A DNA stretch of 64,000 nucleotides from Sternotherus odoratus (GCA_032164245.1 JAVMKO010000004.1:32961626-33025625), one strand, 5' to 3'. Positions 34,935-47,935 are shown, counted from the first letter of the stretch. Notes: generated by a model not told the origin, from the sequence alone. Made by a program: numbers and translations.

Positions 34935-36940
34935 GAGTTTTTTAAAAAGTGGAGGGCTGACTTCATACTCAAATTTGTATACAAAGTTGTTATAAATCAC
35001 CTGATTTCATATACAAATGGCTACCAAAGTGCCTAACTAGTGATTGTCACCTGACCGATGCATCCAGTCATGTCAACAATGTGTAAAAATGTAGATGCAA
35101 AATTGAACAGGTCCTTTTTGCATGTGATTTTGCAGTCTCCATAAAACTGTGGCCTGGTTGTGTCATATAGGTCTTTAAGTACATATGGCAGATGAAGCTC
35201 TATTGATGGTGTCTTCTGCTTGCATATAGGCAATCTTTTTCACTGCTGTCAAGGCAGACAGCAGTTTCTATGTGCTCAGGAATAGAGAATCCCATGGACA
35301 TTATAAAGATACTCTTCATAATTGTATAGTAGTCCAGGACTTTCTAGATATCTGGAGATCTTTGGGTGTATAAAGCCATAAATGCTGAAGTAATGCCACT
35401 ACTTTTTAAAAATGAGAATGCAAAGAAGCCATTGAAAAGTCTTGCTGTCAATCTTTAAGGGAAATGGGACAGGAACCATTTGTTAAAAGGGAAATCCTTC
35501 CATATGTATTCCTGTATATTTGGAAACCGATTAGCACATTGCGGGCAATATTGTAATGTATGCACAATAATAACATATAGCCCAATCCTACAAAATACTT
35601 GTTGGCTTGAGCAACGTTACACACGAGACTGATTCAAACCTAATTGAAATTGATGGAAATACTCCCAGTAACTTAAATGGGTTTTGGACCCAGCCCATAT
35701 GACTTGAGGAACTTTTATTCATATCTGCACATTTTCTGCAGGTATGAACCCTTACAGACAGAAACAGTCCCTCCTGAGGAGCTTGCAATCCAGGTTATAT
35801 ATGACATGATAAATGGAGCATTGGCATAAAGCAAGTGGTAAGAACAAGAGGGAGGCATATAAAGTTATGAATATTTATTAATTTCATATTATATACATAA
35901 TTTTAGTTCCATTTTTTATAATACTGTATATGTACACACAGTTAATATATATTAGATAACATAAGGATTAAGCAGATGCAGGAGTGCAGATCAACACTGG
36001 AGAAACAGTCAAAAGAAATTGTTTTGGAGAAAGGATTGGAAGGAGGAAAAGCAGGTTTTAATAGCACTGTAGGGATGTTTAAATACTTTACTGTAAAGTC
36101 TCAGCAGCTTTCCCATATTTCAAATTCAAAACCCTCAAAATAAATAACAGTAGAAATACAAATGAATATAATGGGCAATGCTGTAAATCTGAGCAGGAGA
36201 TTATTGTATCATTGGGCCATTTTAATTAAGTTGACATCCCTTGGCTTAGTTTAAGAGTTTTAACTAATTCTAGGTCAATTATCTCAGACAACAAAGCCTG
36301 TCTTACAGAACATACATCATTCAGAGCCCAAGCACTAATTATTTACCAATATTTAGATATATGAATGTTTTGTTATGAATCAGTGAATGAAATTCCTGTG
36401 TGACTCATTAGTATGTACTGTGCTGTACTATACATTCATTCATTCTCTTTAACTTCTATTTCCAGTTCAATTAATACACATGCATCAAGGGACCTCATTT
36501 AATAAAAATGTTAAATTATAACCCTTCCTTCCCCTTTCCCCCTCATATTTTGAGGGAGTGATACAGAGTGGATGATGATGATGATGATGTAGGTGAATAT
36601 GTAATACCATAACACTGGTAAATTCCATTTAGCCCAAGGAGTTAAGGCAGTACCGAAAGGGTCTGCTCCAGTGCCCAGTGAAGTCAAGGGAAAGACTCCT
36701 GTTGGCTTTAGGGCACATTGAACTGAGCCCTAATGAACACTGAGATGGAGTGGCAAGAATTCCTTACAGGACAAATTTGCAAGGCAGATCATACTTGTTG
36801 CTCCTCCAGTGGAAGCTCTTGAATCGGATATCTAAAGCTTGAAATTGCTTCTGAATGCTCTTCTACATATTTGGCCTTTCTGTTTTCAGGCGTCCTCAAC
36901 ATCTGCTGCCCTCTGCTTGAACTACACCTGTAAACATCAT
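34935..36940. other. AT-rich non-coding DNA with short repeat fragments
   Basis: Dispersed short-repeat fragments lie at about 35580-35700 ('agcccaatcctacaaaatac', ending 'ggacccagccca') and 36615-36730 ('gaagtcaagggaaagactcc'). A (GAT)6 trinucleotide run lies at about 36571-36588. No gene is apparent. Confidence 0.5.
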
Positions 36941-36943
36941 CTG

Positions 36944-38660
36944 CACAGTGTGACAGGTTGGACCCCCCAGTCCGGGATGCCACCTGATCTGCTGTCGTAC
37001 CGCTGCATCCGCCCACTCAACTAGCCTGGGCTTCCTCACCCTGTGTTTGGTGTGCCAGGCCCTCAAGTCTCCGCTAACACATACACACCGACAAGGCCAC
37101 ACCCAGCTGCAGACACACACTGAAGTCAGCTTTGTGTGAGAGGGTTCAGCTTGGAGATTCACCCAGCACTCTCATGCATATGTCCTTCGGGGTAGTAACC
37201 CAAAATAATATTGTCTTGCGCTGTATACAAAGAGCTGCACAGCACAATCTCATAAAAATTCGCCTTTGCCCTCTCCCTCAATGTGGAGAGAGAGAGAGAT
37301 GCACAGCTTTCTTCCCCCTTCCCACCCCCGATATGAATTGCACAAAGTGGGTTTTGAAATGAACAAGAAATAAGTTTATTACAGTGAAACCTCCATTTAA
37401 CGGACTAATTCAGGCGAGGGGGTGTCCGTTAAATGAAAAAGTCCATCATTTAATAATAAAAAAAACCAAGCTGTCGGAGCAGCAGCCTGACTGCCACAGG
37501 GTCGGGGCGGCAGCTCCGCAGCCCGCCGCTGCCGGGACCCGGGTGGCAGCCGGGAGCCGTCAGCCAGCCCGCCCGGGTCCCGGCTGCTGGGACCCGAGCG
37601 GCAGCTGGGAGCTGTCAGCCAGCCCGCCCGGGTCCCGTCTGCCGGGAGCCGTCAGCCAGCCCGCACGCCAGCCCGCCTGCTGCCATGACCCGGGCGGCAG
37701 CCAGAAGCCGGCAGCCAGCCCGCCTGCTGCCATGACCCGGGCGGCAGCCAGAAGCCGGCAGCCAGCCCGCCTGTTGCCATGACCCGGGCGGCAGCCGGGA
37801 GCCGGCAGCCAGCCCGTGAGAAATGGATTTGGGATGCATCAGACTTGCTCAGAAATTTTGTCCGTTGCATCCGAAGTCCGTTAAATCGAGGTTTTACTGT
37901 AGCTACAAAAGGTAAATTTTAAGTGATTATAAGGGATAGCAAACAGAACAAAGAGCAAATAAAACAAAACGGGCAAACTAGGCTTAATACACTCAAGAAA
38001 CAGGTTACAAAACGTAATTTCTCACACTCAATGCTGTTTTAGACAAGTTGCAGAGTTTCTGTAGCTTAGACTTCCAGTTGTTTCTCTTTACAGATTGTAC
38101 CCCTGTCTCAGCCTGGACTCAACTCTGCTTTTCCCTCCAAGTGTTTTTAGGAGTCTTTCTGTCTAGGCAGGCAATGAAGGAGAGACCAGATTAACCCCTT
38201 CCCCAGCTTTAAAATTGATTTACTTTAGGTGGGAATCTGTTGTTTGATCCCCATCCCCCAACAGTGGAAAAGTACCAGCAAGTTAAGACTTTGTCCAGTA
38301 GCAGGTGACACAATCAACTGACCCTGCAGTGTCAATGCAGCATCCCAGTAAACATCTCAGGGAGGATTAGGGTAGCATTTTCAAAGTTCAAAGCCTTAAT
38401 GGCTCGCCCAGGCTCTTTGTCTATTGTCTAGTGGGTGTTTCCCAGGTGAAAGCACAGTTGTAATTTTTACATAGTTAATATTATTAACTCCAGAAAGAGA
38501 AATGATACATGGATATAGATTGGATAAACACATTCAGCAAATCATATCCTTTGTAATGATATCTCACATGACCCATCTTGCATAAAACATATCTTATTTA
38601 TGACATTTCAGATCGTCACAATATTTCCATAAAGAATATGGAGTGTAACATCACACACAG
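36944..38660. mobile_element. Solo LTR with 5-bp target duplication, carrying a nested MITE (family C)
   Basis: The element proper is 36949-38655, beginning TGTGACAGGTTGGACC and ending GTAACATCACA. The pentamer CACAG is exact at 36944-36948 and 38656-38660. Terminal TG...CA and the 5-bp duplication support retroviral-type integration. A pogo-like MITE of 518 bp sits at 37382-37899, so the LTR itself is about 1.19 kb. There is no gag, pol or env. The wording matches an LTR family I recall as abundant in turtles. A purine run 'gtggagagagagagagatg' is near 37281. Confidence 0.8.
37382..37899 (+). mobile_element. Pogo/Tigger-like MITE, copy 3, inserted in the solo LTR
   Basis: The element starts CAGTGAAACCTCCATTTAAC and ends GTTAAATCGAGGTTTTACTG, flanked by TA at 37380-37381 and 37900-37901. 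It has the same orientation as copy 1. The interior has an array of about 47-bp units containing 'cagccagcccgcctgctgcc' and 'gacccgggcggcagcc', the same minisatellite as in copy 2. The end carries 'gcatcagacttgctcagaaa', shared with copy 2 and replaced by the shorter 'gcatcggaaattttg' in copy 1. No transposase is present. Confidence 0.9.
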
Positions 38661-39884
38661 ATCTTAATTAAAATAATTATGTTCACTTCTTCTTAGAATA
38701 TGGAATTGTGAGACTGTGTAAACATATCAACTCCCAACAATAAATGTCAAGATTTTAATGGCACCAGAACCAGCTCTTCCATTCAAACAGTCAGATACTT
38801 AAGTCAGGAAAATATTCAATACTTGTTTTTTCTTTGGCTGACTGTGGGCTAACTGGATCAAATGCCTGCCAGTTTACCTGGAGCTGAAGAATTTCCTAGA
38901 GCCAGACCTGAGTGGTATCTTTTCATGCACTACTTTTATACATAAAGAAATCTTTAAAGTTCAAATAATTAAGACTGCATATCTTCAAACTGAGATTTTC
39001 AAGGAAAAGCTAGTTACCCAGCTCACAAGTTCATTGGAAAATATCAGTTTAAGGCCCCAGTCTTGCTAAGTTTTACACACATGCTTAACTTTATTCTATA
39101 AGAGTAATTGGAAATACATATAGGGTGAAGAGCAGCTTGTGGGTTCAAGGCCTAAGTAAATATCAATAACTATAAGATCTAAGTTACAGTTGAGTTGTAG
39201 TATCTTCAGAAGCATCAGGTATGTGTTTAGCTTTATTATGTGTTTCTAAAGCTATTTTAAATGTTTTTGTTAAAGATTTGGTTTTACAATTCAATTCACA
39301 ATTTATTTGCAATAGTATTTGTAAAACTAATTGTTCTTCAAAAATTTAATCTTCCCCCTCCCTTTTCACTCAAGCTGCCTTTCCCATGATTTTTTAAAAC
39401 TGTGCTGGTTTGCAAGCAGCAGCATGATGCCATTTTAAATCACAACACAAGTTTCCTCCTGCTGTTCCTTTCACTCAGAAGAAAATTAATCCATAATCAG
39501 CCGATGGTCTTTGTTTTTATAAATTTAATTATCATTAAAGGCTAAGATCAGAAAAACGGAGTGATTTGTGACATTTTTTTAGTTAGAAAAAATATAACAC
39601 AACAGGTAGTTATTTCCTGTTTATAAATAATACATTTCTGAAAAGATTAATTGTTAATAGACACATCCAATTTGAAAAAGGACGTCTTGATTCTATTTTT
39701 TTTCTCTCCATAGTTATCTCCCATATGCTTATTATAGTGGTCAAACAAAAAATGTTGGAAAGTCTCACAAAAACGAAGCTCCCATAAACATTCTACTGTT
39801 TTAACAAAATTACTTAGATAATCATTAGCGTATTTTTTTCTAATGAAGCAAGCAAAGCCTAAAACAGTATTGGGGCTGACCCAA
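38661..39884. other. AT-rich non-coding DNA
   Basis: A short-repeat-like phrase occurs at about 39050-39110 ('ggccccagtcttgctaagtt'). Nothing else is recognised. Confidence 0.5.
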
Positions 39885-39889
39885 CCCCC

Positions 39890-40011
39890 CTAAAACAGGT
39901 TAGACAAACACCTGTCAGGGATGATATAGATGATATTTAGTTCTGCCATGAGGGAAGGGGACTGGACTAAATGTCCTCTTGAGGTCCCTTCCAGTTCTTT
40001 GATTCTATGAC
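39890..40011 (+). mobile_element. CR1 LINE 3' terminal fragment
   Basis: The fragment contains 'caggttagacaaacacctgt', 'ctgccatgagggaaggggac' and 'gaggtcccttccagttcttt', and ends in the tandem CR1 tail 'gattctatga'. These are diagnostic words of the CR1 3' end in turtles and birds. The copy is severely 5'-truncated, as is usual for CR1. Confidence 0.85.
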
Positions 40012-43000
40012 AAGTCAATAAGAGTCTTTCAATTAAATTTAATGAATTTTGGATTGCCAAATCAGGTATAATTGTGAACAATATCTGGGTAGGAAGACAG
40101 GAAGTCCTACTAAAGTCAATGAAACTACTCACATGAATAAATGCTCAGCCAATGAGTAAGAATTATACAATTGGACTCTGAATGAATAGTACATAAAAGA
40201 ACATGATAAAAAAATCAAAGATAATTTACTTGCCGGGTGTGGGTTGTTTTACACACTGCATTGATTAGGATATTGTGAATTGTTATCCTAATAAAAGTAT
40301 TAAAGCCTCATTAATGAGACCTCACTGCAGCACTTAGTACTGAATCTTACTTGAAAGTAGGGTGAGCATTTTTGTGTGTCAAGGTTAATGGGTTTTCAGA
40401 TTAGCAAAGTGAGAATTAGTGAGGATCTGCAAGGGAAAGTTTTCAAGCCAGTTTCATTTGTTTTGCAATGTGATTTTGTTCATAATGATGGTAGCATGCT
40501 TAGCTTCTCCAACTGAAGCAGCACTTCTGAATTATCAAGCTATTTTCTTTTGATTCCCCCTCCCCCCCACTTCCCATGTATTTAACATAATATACCCAGG
40601 AAACTGTATAATGTATGCTATAATTTTGTTGAAGGGTTATACTGATGTGAACGTACCACTCAAGCATTGCAGCCTTAATAATATAGAATTTGAACGTTGC
40701 TCTTTATACAACTGGGCATGCAATCTCCTGTCTTTGTGTATGTGCACACATAATCACAGCACCAGATGTTAAGAGGAATGTCTGTGGCCAGGAGGCTTAT
40801 TTGCCAGGTTCAGGAGTACTGAAACTTTTGGAATCATTTTAGCTGACACTCTCTCATACCCTCACTAATTTTGGATGGATTCCCTAGCCTCTGTGGAATA
40901 TGAGATGAAATGTCCTGCATTAGCTGGAAATGGAATGCTCATAACGAAGATCATGCAATTAAATTGATAATGGTAAATCAGTCACCAACACCAAACTTGC
41001 TTCACTCCCACGCTCTTCTTGGCTCTTCGGTACTTCATAATGCAGTTGTACACATTATAGCATCAACCAACTTTTTTTTTTTTTTTTTTTTTGAGAAGTG
41101 CTGGCACTGACGGTTTCAATCTATAAAGCTTTCTGGCAGTGCTATGAATGCTGAATTGATAGTAGGTATCCAATCTAAGTTACTGTAGATCAGATTTCAT
41201 GGTACATGCTGGTGTATAATGGGATAGAAGTACTAAAACAGTTTATTCAAATACCGTAGGCCATCTCTAAATGGAAGGAACGAGGTTATGATTTTGAGTT
41301 CATCCTCCATCAGAATTGCCAGGGACAGAGCATGGCTGGGACAGAGCCAAATGTATGTGTTGGAGGCAGGCTGTGAGCTGAGGGAAAGAGATTGTCAATG
41401 GATCTGGTCATTGGTCATCTGGTCATTCTACTAAAGAGTATTAGAGTCAGTGCAGTTGTATTTGCTTACTGAATTTAGCCCTCAATGGGTTTTCTCTATA
41501 GACTGTTGGGTCATGCTTCTTCCTCTATGTCAAGAGACATCCCCTGTCCAGAGGAAGTAAGAGTAGTGCCCACAGCACAAAGGAAGGCTCTGGGTAGGTA
41601 ATCGTGGGGGTGAACGGTAATCTCCATTGTTCTCCAAAGAGGGGTGTGAAGTGTCAGTGATGTGGCTGTGATCAGAGCAGATCAAGGGTATTTTAGAGGA
41701 TTTTTATTCTACTGTCAAAACTTCCCAAACCTCACGTAGCTCCTCTATTGTCAAAGCTCAGCACGCAGAACACTGCAAAGTCTTTAATGCAGAATTGTGG
41801 TGTGAAGGAAACTATCAGCTCTAGATCTGGACACTTGGATTAAAATCAAATATTTTATTGTGGATTAGGTAGTCTCAGCAGAACTACCCCCCCCCCCAAT
41901 ATTGAAAATGAGGGCATCTGCAATCTGCTCCATTTCGTTCAAATAAAAGGTGTCCCTTTGGCTCCTGATCATATATGCAACTAAATATCAGTTAGTCTGA
42001 ATGTCCGTGTTCCATAGTAAAATAGACTTTTCCTTGGGCAAACAGAATTAAATCTGAAGGCATCAGATTTGTTATTATTCAGCTCATTTTCAGGAGGTTC
42101 TAACTTTTTTTTTGGGGGGGGGGGGGGTCACAGAAAGGAGAATGGCTCCTCATCTCTGCTATGGTTGTATCAAGACATTTAGACCTAGACTTTCAGCTAT
42201 GTCTTGCCATAGCCTCTTAGTTTGTGGGCATATACTTTGAGGAGGCCGGTGTTCTGTATATCAGCTTTGGATATGAGGATTTGTGAACACAAACTTTGGT
42301 GCATCTAAGTGCTCTCACAAAACTGCACACATTTATGTACTTGTTTTCAAAATGCTCGGCCTAACAATGGACTATTTTCACTTCTGAATTTGTGCTTTGA
42401 GACTATTGGTATTTTTTTATTTGATATAGTAAAAGAGGACACATTTTCAAAGTTGGGCCCATAAATTGCATGTGCAAATAGGCAATTTAAATTGGCTGAA
42501 GAGCCTTCATGTTTCAAATATGGCAAGTGATTATTTTTATATTCAACTATGCTGGCATTTTGTGGATAATATTTCACTTCTTTTGTTGTACAGTCTCCAA
42601 TTGAAACGGTAACATTAAGAGTCAGGGTGTAAGAGAAATGAAGAAATGCTGGTAAAAGTAGTTGATGAAAACCATGCAAAAACCTTGCATTTCAGGTAAT
42701 GTTCTTTCTGTAATGTATATGTTTTTTAATAACAGCTCCTAATCCTACAGGGACTCAAATAACAAAGAAACTTGGTCAAGCAGAAAAGAAGTTATTGGAA
42801 ACTTGAATGCTGTTGAGTCCCACGATATGCAAACTATACATCTGCATAAAATAAAACCTTGTCCAGCTTATTCTTTTGCTAAAATTGTTCCCTTTCATCC
42901 ATCTAGTTTCTTGATCAGTTGGCTTTTCTCTAATTTTTTTATAGCTGGATTGGTTTCTCTAATTTCATAAAGAAGCAGAGTTAATTATCAATTCTAAATA

Positions 43001-43860
43001 GTTAACAAGGTAGAATGCCAAGCTGGAAGCACTCCAGTCCTTGACTGGAATGACAGGTCACCACCAACATCCTTGTAAAGAGTTACTCTCCTACACTGAG
43101 CGAATAAGCTTCCGTAGTTGATATGTCATTTCTGAGTTGGGAAGTGGTATAGACCTAGGTGGGGAAATGCCACAGATGACTTTAGGTACTGGCTGCCTCG
43201 TGGGGCACCACCTGCTAGGAAAATAAAGACACCATGATTTCCATCCCACCCCCACAGTTCATTAAGATGGAGACTTACTGGGCAGTGTACTGCTCCATGA
43301 ATAATCAATAGCACAGAACTGCAGGTACAGATTCTGAGCATGATTCTGGCCAACTGTATTTGAAGGAAGATTTTATTTAATCATATAATTGTCAATATCT
43401 GCTCCAGCACATTGAGACAAATATATAGTACCTCTTAGTGCATCCCATGAGTTTGATTTATATTCTCATAATTTTAGTTTTTTTACCCATAGAAACCACT
43501 TGACTAAGAATAAATATGTATCTTCCTTTCAAAATATTAAGAGATGGTTACACTGAAATAAATGAAATATTAGAAAATCTGGATGTCTTTAATGTGCTAG
43601 CACTAAATTTGTTCTATTCATTTTAAATAAAACAGAAACGAGGAAATTTAAATGAATTGCCTATGCCTTAACTGTAAACTTACCAAGTCACTACTGTCAA
43701 GGGAGCTGAACATTCACTCATATTAGAAGTCTTACAAAGTTTGTTAATCATGTAAGATTATTTTAAAATCAAATGGACTCTGTGGAATCTATTTGTAATG
43801 ACAGTGTGACATCCAAAATGTTGAGGGTTTGGGTCTGGGTTTTGTTGTTGTTGTGTTTTG
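40012..43860. other. AT-rich non-coding DNA with homopolymer runs
   Basis: A T-run of about 23 lies at 41071-41092, and a T-run followed by about 14 G lies near 42103-42127. A minus-strand open frame at 42347-42679 (110 codons) is unrecognised and has no supporting context. No clear mobile element was found. Confidence 0.5.
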
Positions 43861-43864
43861 GCAG

Positions 43865-44100
43865 TGTTGCTGTAGCAGCGTTGGTCCCAGGGTGTTATAG
43901 ACAAAAGGTGGGTAGGCAATATTTTTTATGTGACCAATTTCTGTTGGTGAGAGACACAAGCTGTTGAGCTACACAGAGCTGTTCTTCAGGTCTAGGAAGG
44001 GTACTCAGGGTGTGACAGCTAAACGCAAGATCAAACAAATAATTTAAACTTTAGAATAAGTAGTTAGCACATATTCTAAGATGTGCTAACTACTTATGCT
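43865..44100. repeat. Dispersed repeat, possibly a Penelope-like end
   Basis: The sequence runs 'gctgtagcagcgttggtccc', then 'gaccaatttctgttggtgag', 'agctacacagagctgttctt' and 'caggtctaggaagggtactc'. I recall this family from turtles and crocodilians. Its first block resembles, in complement, the 'taacacagctgctattct' end of the Penelope-like element at 27735-27755, which suggests a related family. The 3' part contains a perfect 17-bp hairpin (44056-44097). Confidence 0.5.
44056..44097. repeat. Perfect 17-bp inverted repeat
   Basis: Arms ATAAGTAGTTAGCACAT (44056-44072) and ATGTGCTAACTACTTAT (44081-44097) are exactly complementary around an 8-bp spacer. It belongs to the dispersed repeat it sits in, so it is not evidence for an RNA gene. 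Confidence 0.9.
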
Positions 44101-44120
44101 AAACTAGCTCAATCTTGGGA

Positions 44121-44296
44121 CTTGTCTACACTGCCACTTACAGCGCTGAAACTTTCCTTGCTCAGGGGTGTGAAAAAACACCCCCTAAATGATGGTAGCT
44201 ATTTCTGTCACAGAGGTGGTATTTTTACAGTACTTGGAGAGCTCTCTCCCAAGGCTGGCGACTACATAGCCACGTAACATCAGCTGTGTAGACATA
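44121..44296. mobile_element. Short MITE with TGTCTACAC termini
   Basis: The left end reads cttgtctacactgccactt and the right end ctgtgtagacatac, an inverted pair (TGTCTACA / TGTAGACA). The interior has 'gggtgtgaaaaaacaccccc', a local palindrome. I recognise the wording as a common turtle MITE. An isolated similar end ('cttgtctacatgag') lies at about 45034. Confidence 0.65.
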
Positions 44297-44299
44297 CCT

Positions 44300-46735
44300 T
44301 TGTATTTAGCTCCGACACACTCAGTTGTTTGTTATTGTAGTAGTTATGAGCTCTATAAACATTACTGGAACTTTAATAGTTAAAAAAATTATTAAGTGAA
44401 AATAACTCAGGTGACTTTTATTATGTAACATGGTGGCTTGGCTCTTCAGGGCTGCCGCTAACCAACCCTGATTACAGAATGAATCACACCTTGGGAAGAG
44501 AAGGCCAGGAAGTCTAGAGAGACTGAAAAGAATGTGAAGGGCCCAGCAGTGAAGTCCTTGAGACACAAGGAACCATGATGGAAAGGAGCTGAGGGAGCAA
44601 GAGGCTCCTGTAAGGAAACCTGATGGGAGTTTGGGGGCCTAAAGGTTGTTGCCAAACGTATAAGCTCAGGCTATGAAGAGCTGGCAGAATGGACTGGGAC
44701 AGAAGAGGAGCATCAGCTGTGACAGAAGACCTCAGATTTAAGTATGGATTTATTTTCTTTGGGACCCTGAGGACTTGTAAGAACTATTTCTGTTATAAAA
44801 CAGGCCCCAGATAGGGAATGGCATTATCAGTGTGAAAACTTGTGTGTAGCTCTTAAGAGGCCTGCAAGAGGGGACACAGGTAGGGTGCTGCAAAGTGACC
44901 CTAGGCCACCAGGATACACTCAGTCCTGCTACGGCCCTGCTTAGAGGACACTTGTCCACATTTAAACACATAGTAAGATGAATAGCAATCCCAGTTCAGG
45001 AGAGGCACTTCAGTGTCTTAGGGAGCCTAAAGTCTTGTCTACATGAGGTGTTTATTTCACAGAGAGCTTCTTTGCACTGTTACAGATTAGATATTCCCAT
45101 TGAGTTTCACAGTTTTAAATTTTTTACTCCAGACCAGAGATGTATTGGCTAATCTATGTGGGAAATCTGCACAGCATGTGCCTGGCTCTCCCATTGCTAT
45201 TAGATCTCCATTTTTAATGACCACCACTACTGATGTAACATGTAAAAAAGTGGTAGTCCTCCCTCCTCCACTTTACCGTGAGGCAAATTTAAAACCAAGA
45301 AGACTTTTTTTTATTTCACTCTGTTGTGCAAATGCTCACCATACTCGCTTTTTTTAAAAAAAATGCTCTTTTCTAAGTGTTTGGTTGCCAAGTAACAAAG
45401 AAATATTAAGCCTGTTCAACACTCAGCCAGATTTTTTTAGCAAGGTGAAAATGCAAACTTTTAATGGATCCATACATAATATCTTCCCAAAGTACATAGC
45501 CACTAGTGCTTTGAAAAAATCACTAAACAGATATGATCAGCTACCTCTCTGAGGTATCCAGCTGGTGTACCTCCATGGTTGGCTGTGGAAAACATGTATG
45601 ACTATTTCCATTTGATGACATGTTTGAAAGAAATCTACTATAAAACATCAAAGACCACTGAAAGAATGAAGCACTTTAAGTTAATCTAGTCTAAAAAGAC
45701 TTTGCTTTAAACATTATATATAGATAGCATTGCTGAGAGCCAGACAGAGCACAGACTTTCTTAAATGATGGAGATGATGGATTCAGTATGCCTTCCCTCG
45801 CAACTTTACCCCAGACCCCCTACAGACAATATTTTAAATAGCTAGAATATGCCACATTTTCTGATTGAGAAAAATGCCGACACTAAATCAACCTCTTTCA
45901 ATTTTGTGTCTAGCATTATTGATCTAAAAACTGCTACAGACTCTGCTACACACATCAGTTAAAAATATAAGATGCTCGAGGTCATGTCAGGGCTGTACAT
46001 CAATGTGATATGAATGGTATCATTTGAACATGCTGGTCTCTGTGGACATATCTTTAGATAATTAATAATACTGTTTTTGCATATAGGAGAAATGTATGTA
46101 AAATCAATATTCCACTGATCTACAATATCAAAGGGCAACTTTTTAATGGAAGGTTTCAATTTTAAATGCATGAACTGTTGAAAACGAAGTCCTTTTTCAC
46201 TTACTATTTCAGTATGACTCTGAGGTAACAGCTAAAGTACCACACTACTGTATATCCTTTCAGACTTGCACAGAAACCTATAGTACATCAGAGTTATGAT
46301 CACATGCGGTTTCCAGTCAGTGAGGCAAGAAATTAAAGAAATTCAAGATAGTTTATTTTACATTCCCTTAATAACTGTATAATTCATAGAAACCTGTAAT
46401 AGGCTGTTTTAAATAGGTGTTTACATTCTCATTATTATTCTCTATTAATATAATCTGTGTCAGGTTCATAATAAATAAAGCATATTTGGGCTTGGTAATG
46501 GAGATTTAACAGTAAAACCATAAAGCCATTGGTATGTGATGTGGGGCGGGGGGCAGTGTTCCAAATACAGCCAAAGAAAAAACATCTGAAAGTCAAACTG
46601 CTGCCACCACCACGCGCTTTTCTCCTGAGGCCTAATATCCTATCAGCTTCATTTTTAAAACAATGTTGGTGTCCCTACAGAGAAGTAGCTTCAGCTGAGG
46701 GAGGGGAAGAGGATCAGAAATGTGTGTGGTGAAGG
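44300..46735. other. Non-coding DNA, no feature recognised
   Basis: The part at 44440-44970 is somewhat GC-richer and may be of retroelement origin, but no boundary was found. The remainder is AT-rich and without recognisable features. Confidence 0.45.
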
Positions 46736-46739
46736 ATGA

Positions 46740-46990
46740 TGGGGAAAATACAGGGGACACAAATAGGGAAGAAAAGACAAGCCAAATTTAGAGCTAGTTT
46801 AAATAGTTATAACTTCACTGAGTTCAAAAAAGAATTAGATAAGCTTGTCAGATGGATCCAGCAGTGGCTATTATCCAAGATGGTCAGGAACCCAACCCAA
46901 TGTAATGGGTGTCCCTAAACCTCTGGATTCTACAAATTGGACTTGGACAACTGTGGACGGATCACTCAATAACTGCTCTGTTATTAACTT
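46740..46990 (+). mobile_element. LINE 3' fragment (CR1-related)
   Basis: The order of words 'ttcaaaaaagaattagataa', 'cagtggctattatccaagat', 'ggtgtccctaaacctctgga' and 'ggatcactcaataactgctc' matches the 3' end of a LINE family common in turtles and crocodilians, probably a CR1 clade. The open frames here are remnants. The copy is 5'-truncated. Confidence 0.6.
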
Positions 46991-47516
46991 TAAGCACCTA
47001 CCTAAATCTAAGGCCAGTTCACTTCAAGGGCACCTAAAGTTAATCATATGCTTAATCACTGCTTCCAATATAGCTGTTCAAAAGTTCTTGAGCAACTTCT
47101 CTTTCACTAAAATATGTGTGTTTTCAAAAATTTGTGACCTTTTTCACAATATTTTTACACTTTTCATTTGTTGTTTTTCCCTTCCCCCTTCTCATTTTTA
47201 TTTCTTCAGTCATTTTGAATTTTTTTTGCTCCCTGTTGCACCCTCTGTCCCCGTCCTCCCCCCAAGAAAAGCCTGGGGATGGGAAGAGGGAGAAAATCAC
47301 ATTTTAAAAAAATCTTTAGAAAACAGATGTAAACTTTAAAAAAAAGTGGGAAAAAGGAAAAACAGGCAAATATCTCAGTTTCAACCCTATGAAACAACTT
47401 TACATTTTAAAATGAAATTGCTTTTTATCTTTTCTATTAGTACTACGGTAATCACAACCCACGCCCCTTTGGGCTTTAGGCAGATTTGCAGTGCAGCCTA
47501 TGCTTGGGCGGCCTGT

Positions 47517-47750
47517 ACTTGGACCTTTTTTGGCACTTTACATGACCAGCTCAGGCTGAGTTGTAGCATACCAATAACCAAACCTAAGAGAACATTTATG
47601 CAGTGTTGCTCTTTGTATAACTTGGAAGTCACTAATGCTCAGTTTACACAGTACAGTGATTTGAAGGTGATAAAGCACTATTATTGCTAAGGCTGAATAA
47701 TATTTATTTATGTGTAACTTATTGTATTGCTCTTTTGGACTCTCTTCAAC
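47517..47750 (+). repeat. Local direct repeat, unit A
   Basis: This unit aligns with 48103-48335 at an offset of about 586 bp. Shared words include 'gctgagttgtagcataccaa', 'tataacttggaagtcactaa' and 'gtacagtgatttgaag'. There are several small indels and substitutions. I do not recognise the sequence as a known mobile element. Confidence 0.8.
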
Positions 47751-47874
47751 AAACTCTTTTCAGAAGTCTGTTTTTTAAGCTTTACACCCAGGCACACACA
47801 TTTTGACAATAAATACAGTCAGCTGGGCTGCTCATTGTTGTTTCAGCTTTCTCAGCAGGGAAGACAGACCAAGT

Positions 47875-47935
47875 CCTTTGTCTGTGGTGTGTGTATTTCT
47901 TCGTGCCTCCCCCCCCCCCTTTTTTTTTAATGATA
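47875..47935. repeat. C-run and T-run low-complexity tract
   Basis: About ten C followed by about ten T lie at 47909-47928. Confidence 0.7.

Noticed and set aside
42347..42679. 110-codon minus-strand frame
   Set aside because: Unrecognised sequence in AT-rich DNA. A frame of this length is expected by chance somewhere in 64 kb on six frames.
44056..44097. Hairpin as a microRNA precursor or terminator
   Set aside because: It is part of a dispersed repeat, and its stem is short for a microRNA precursor.
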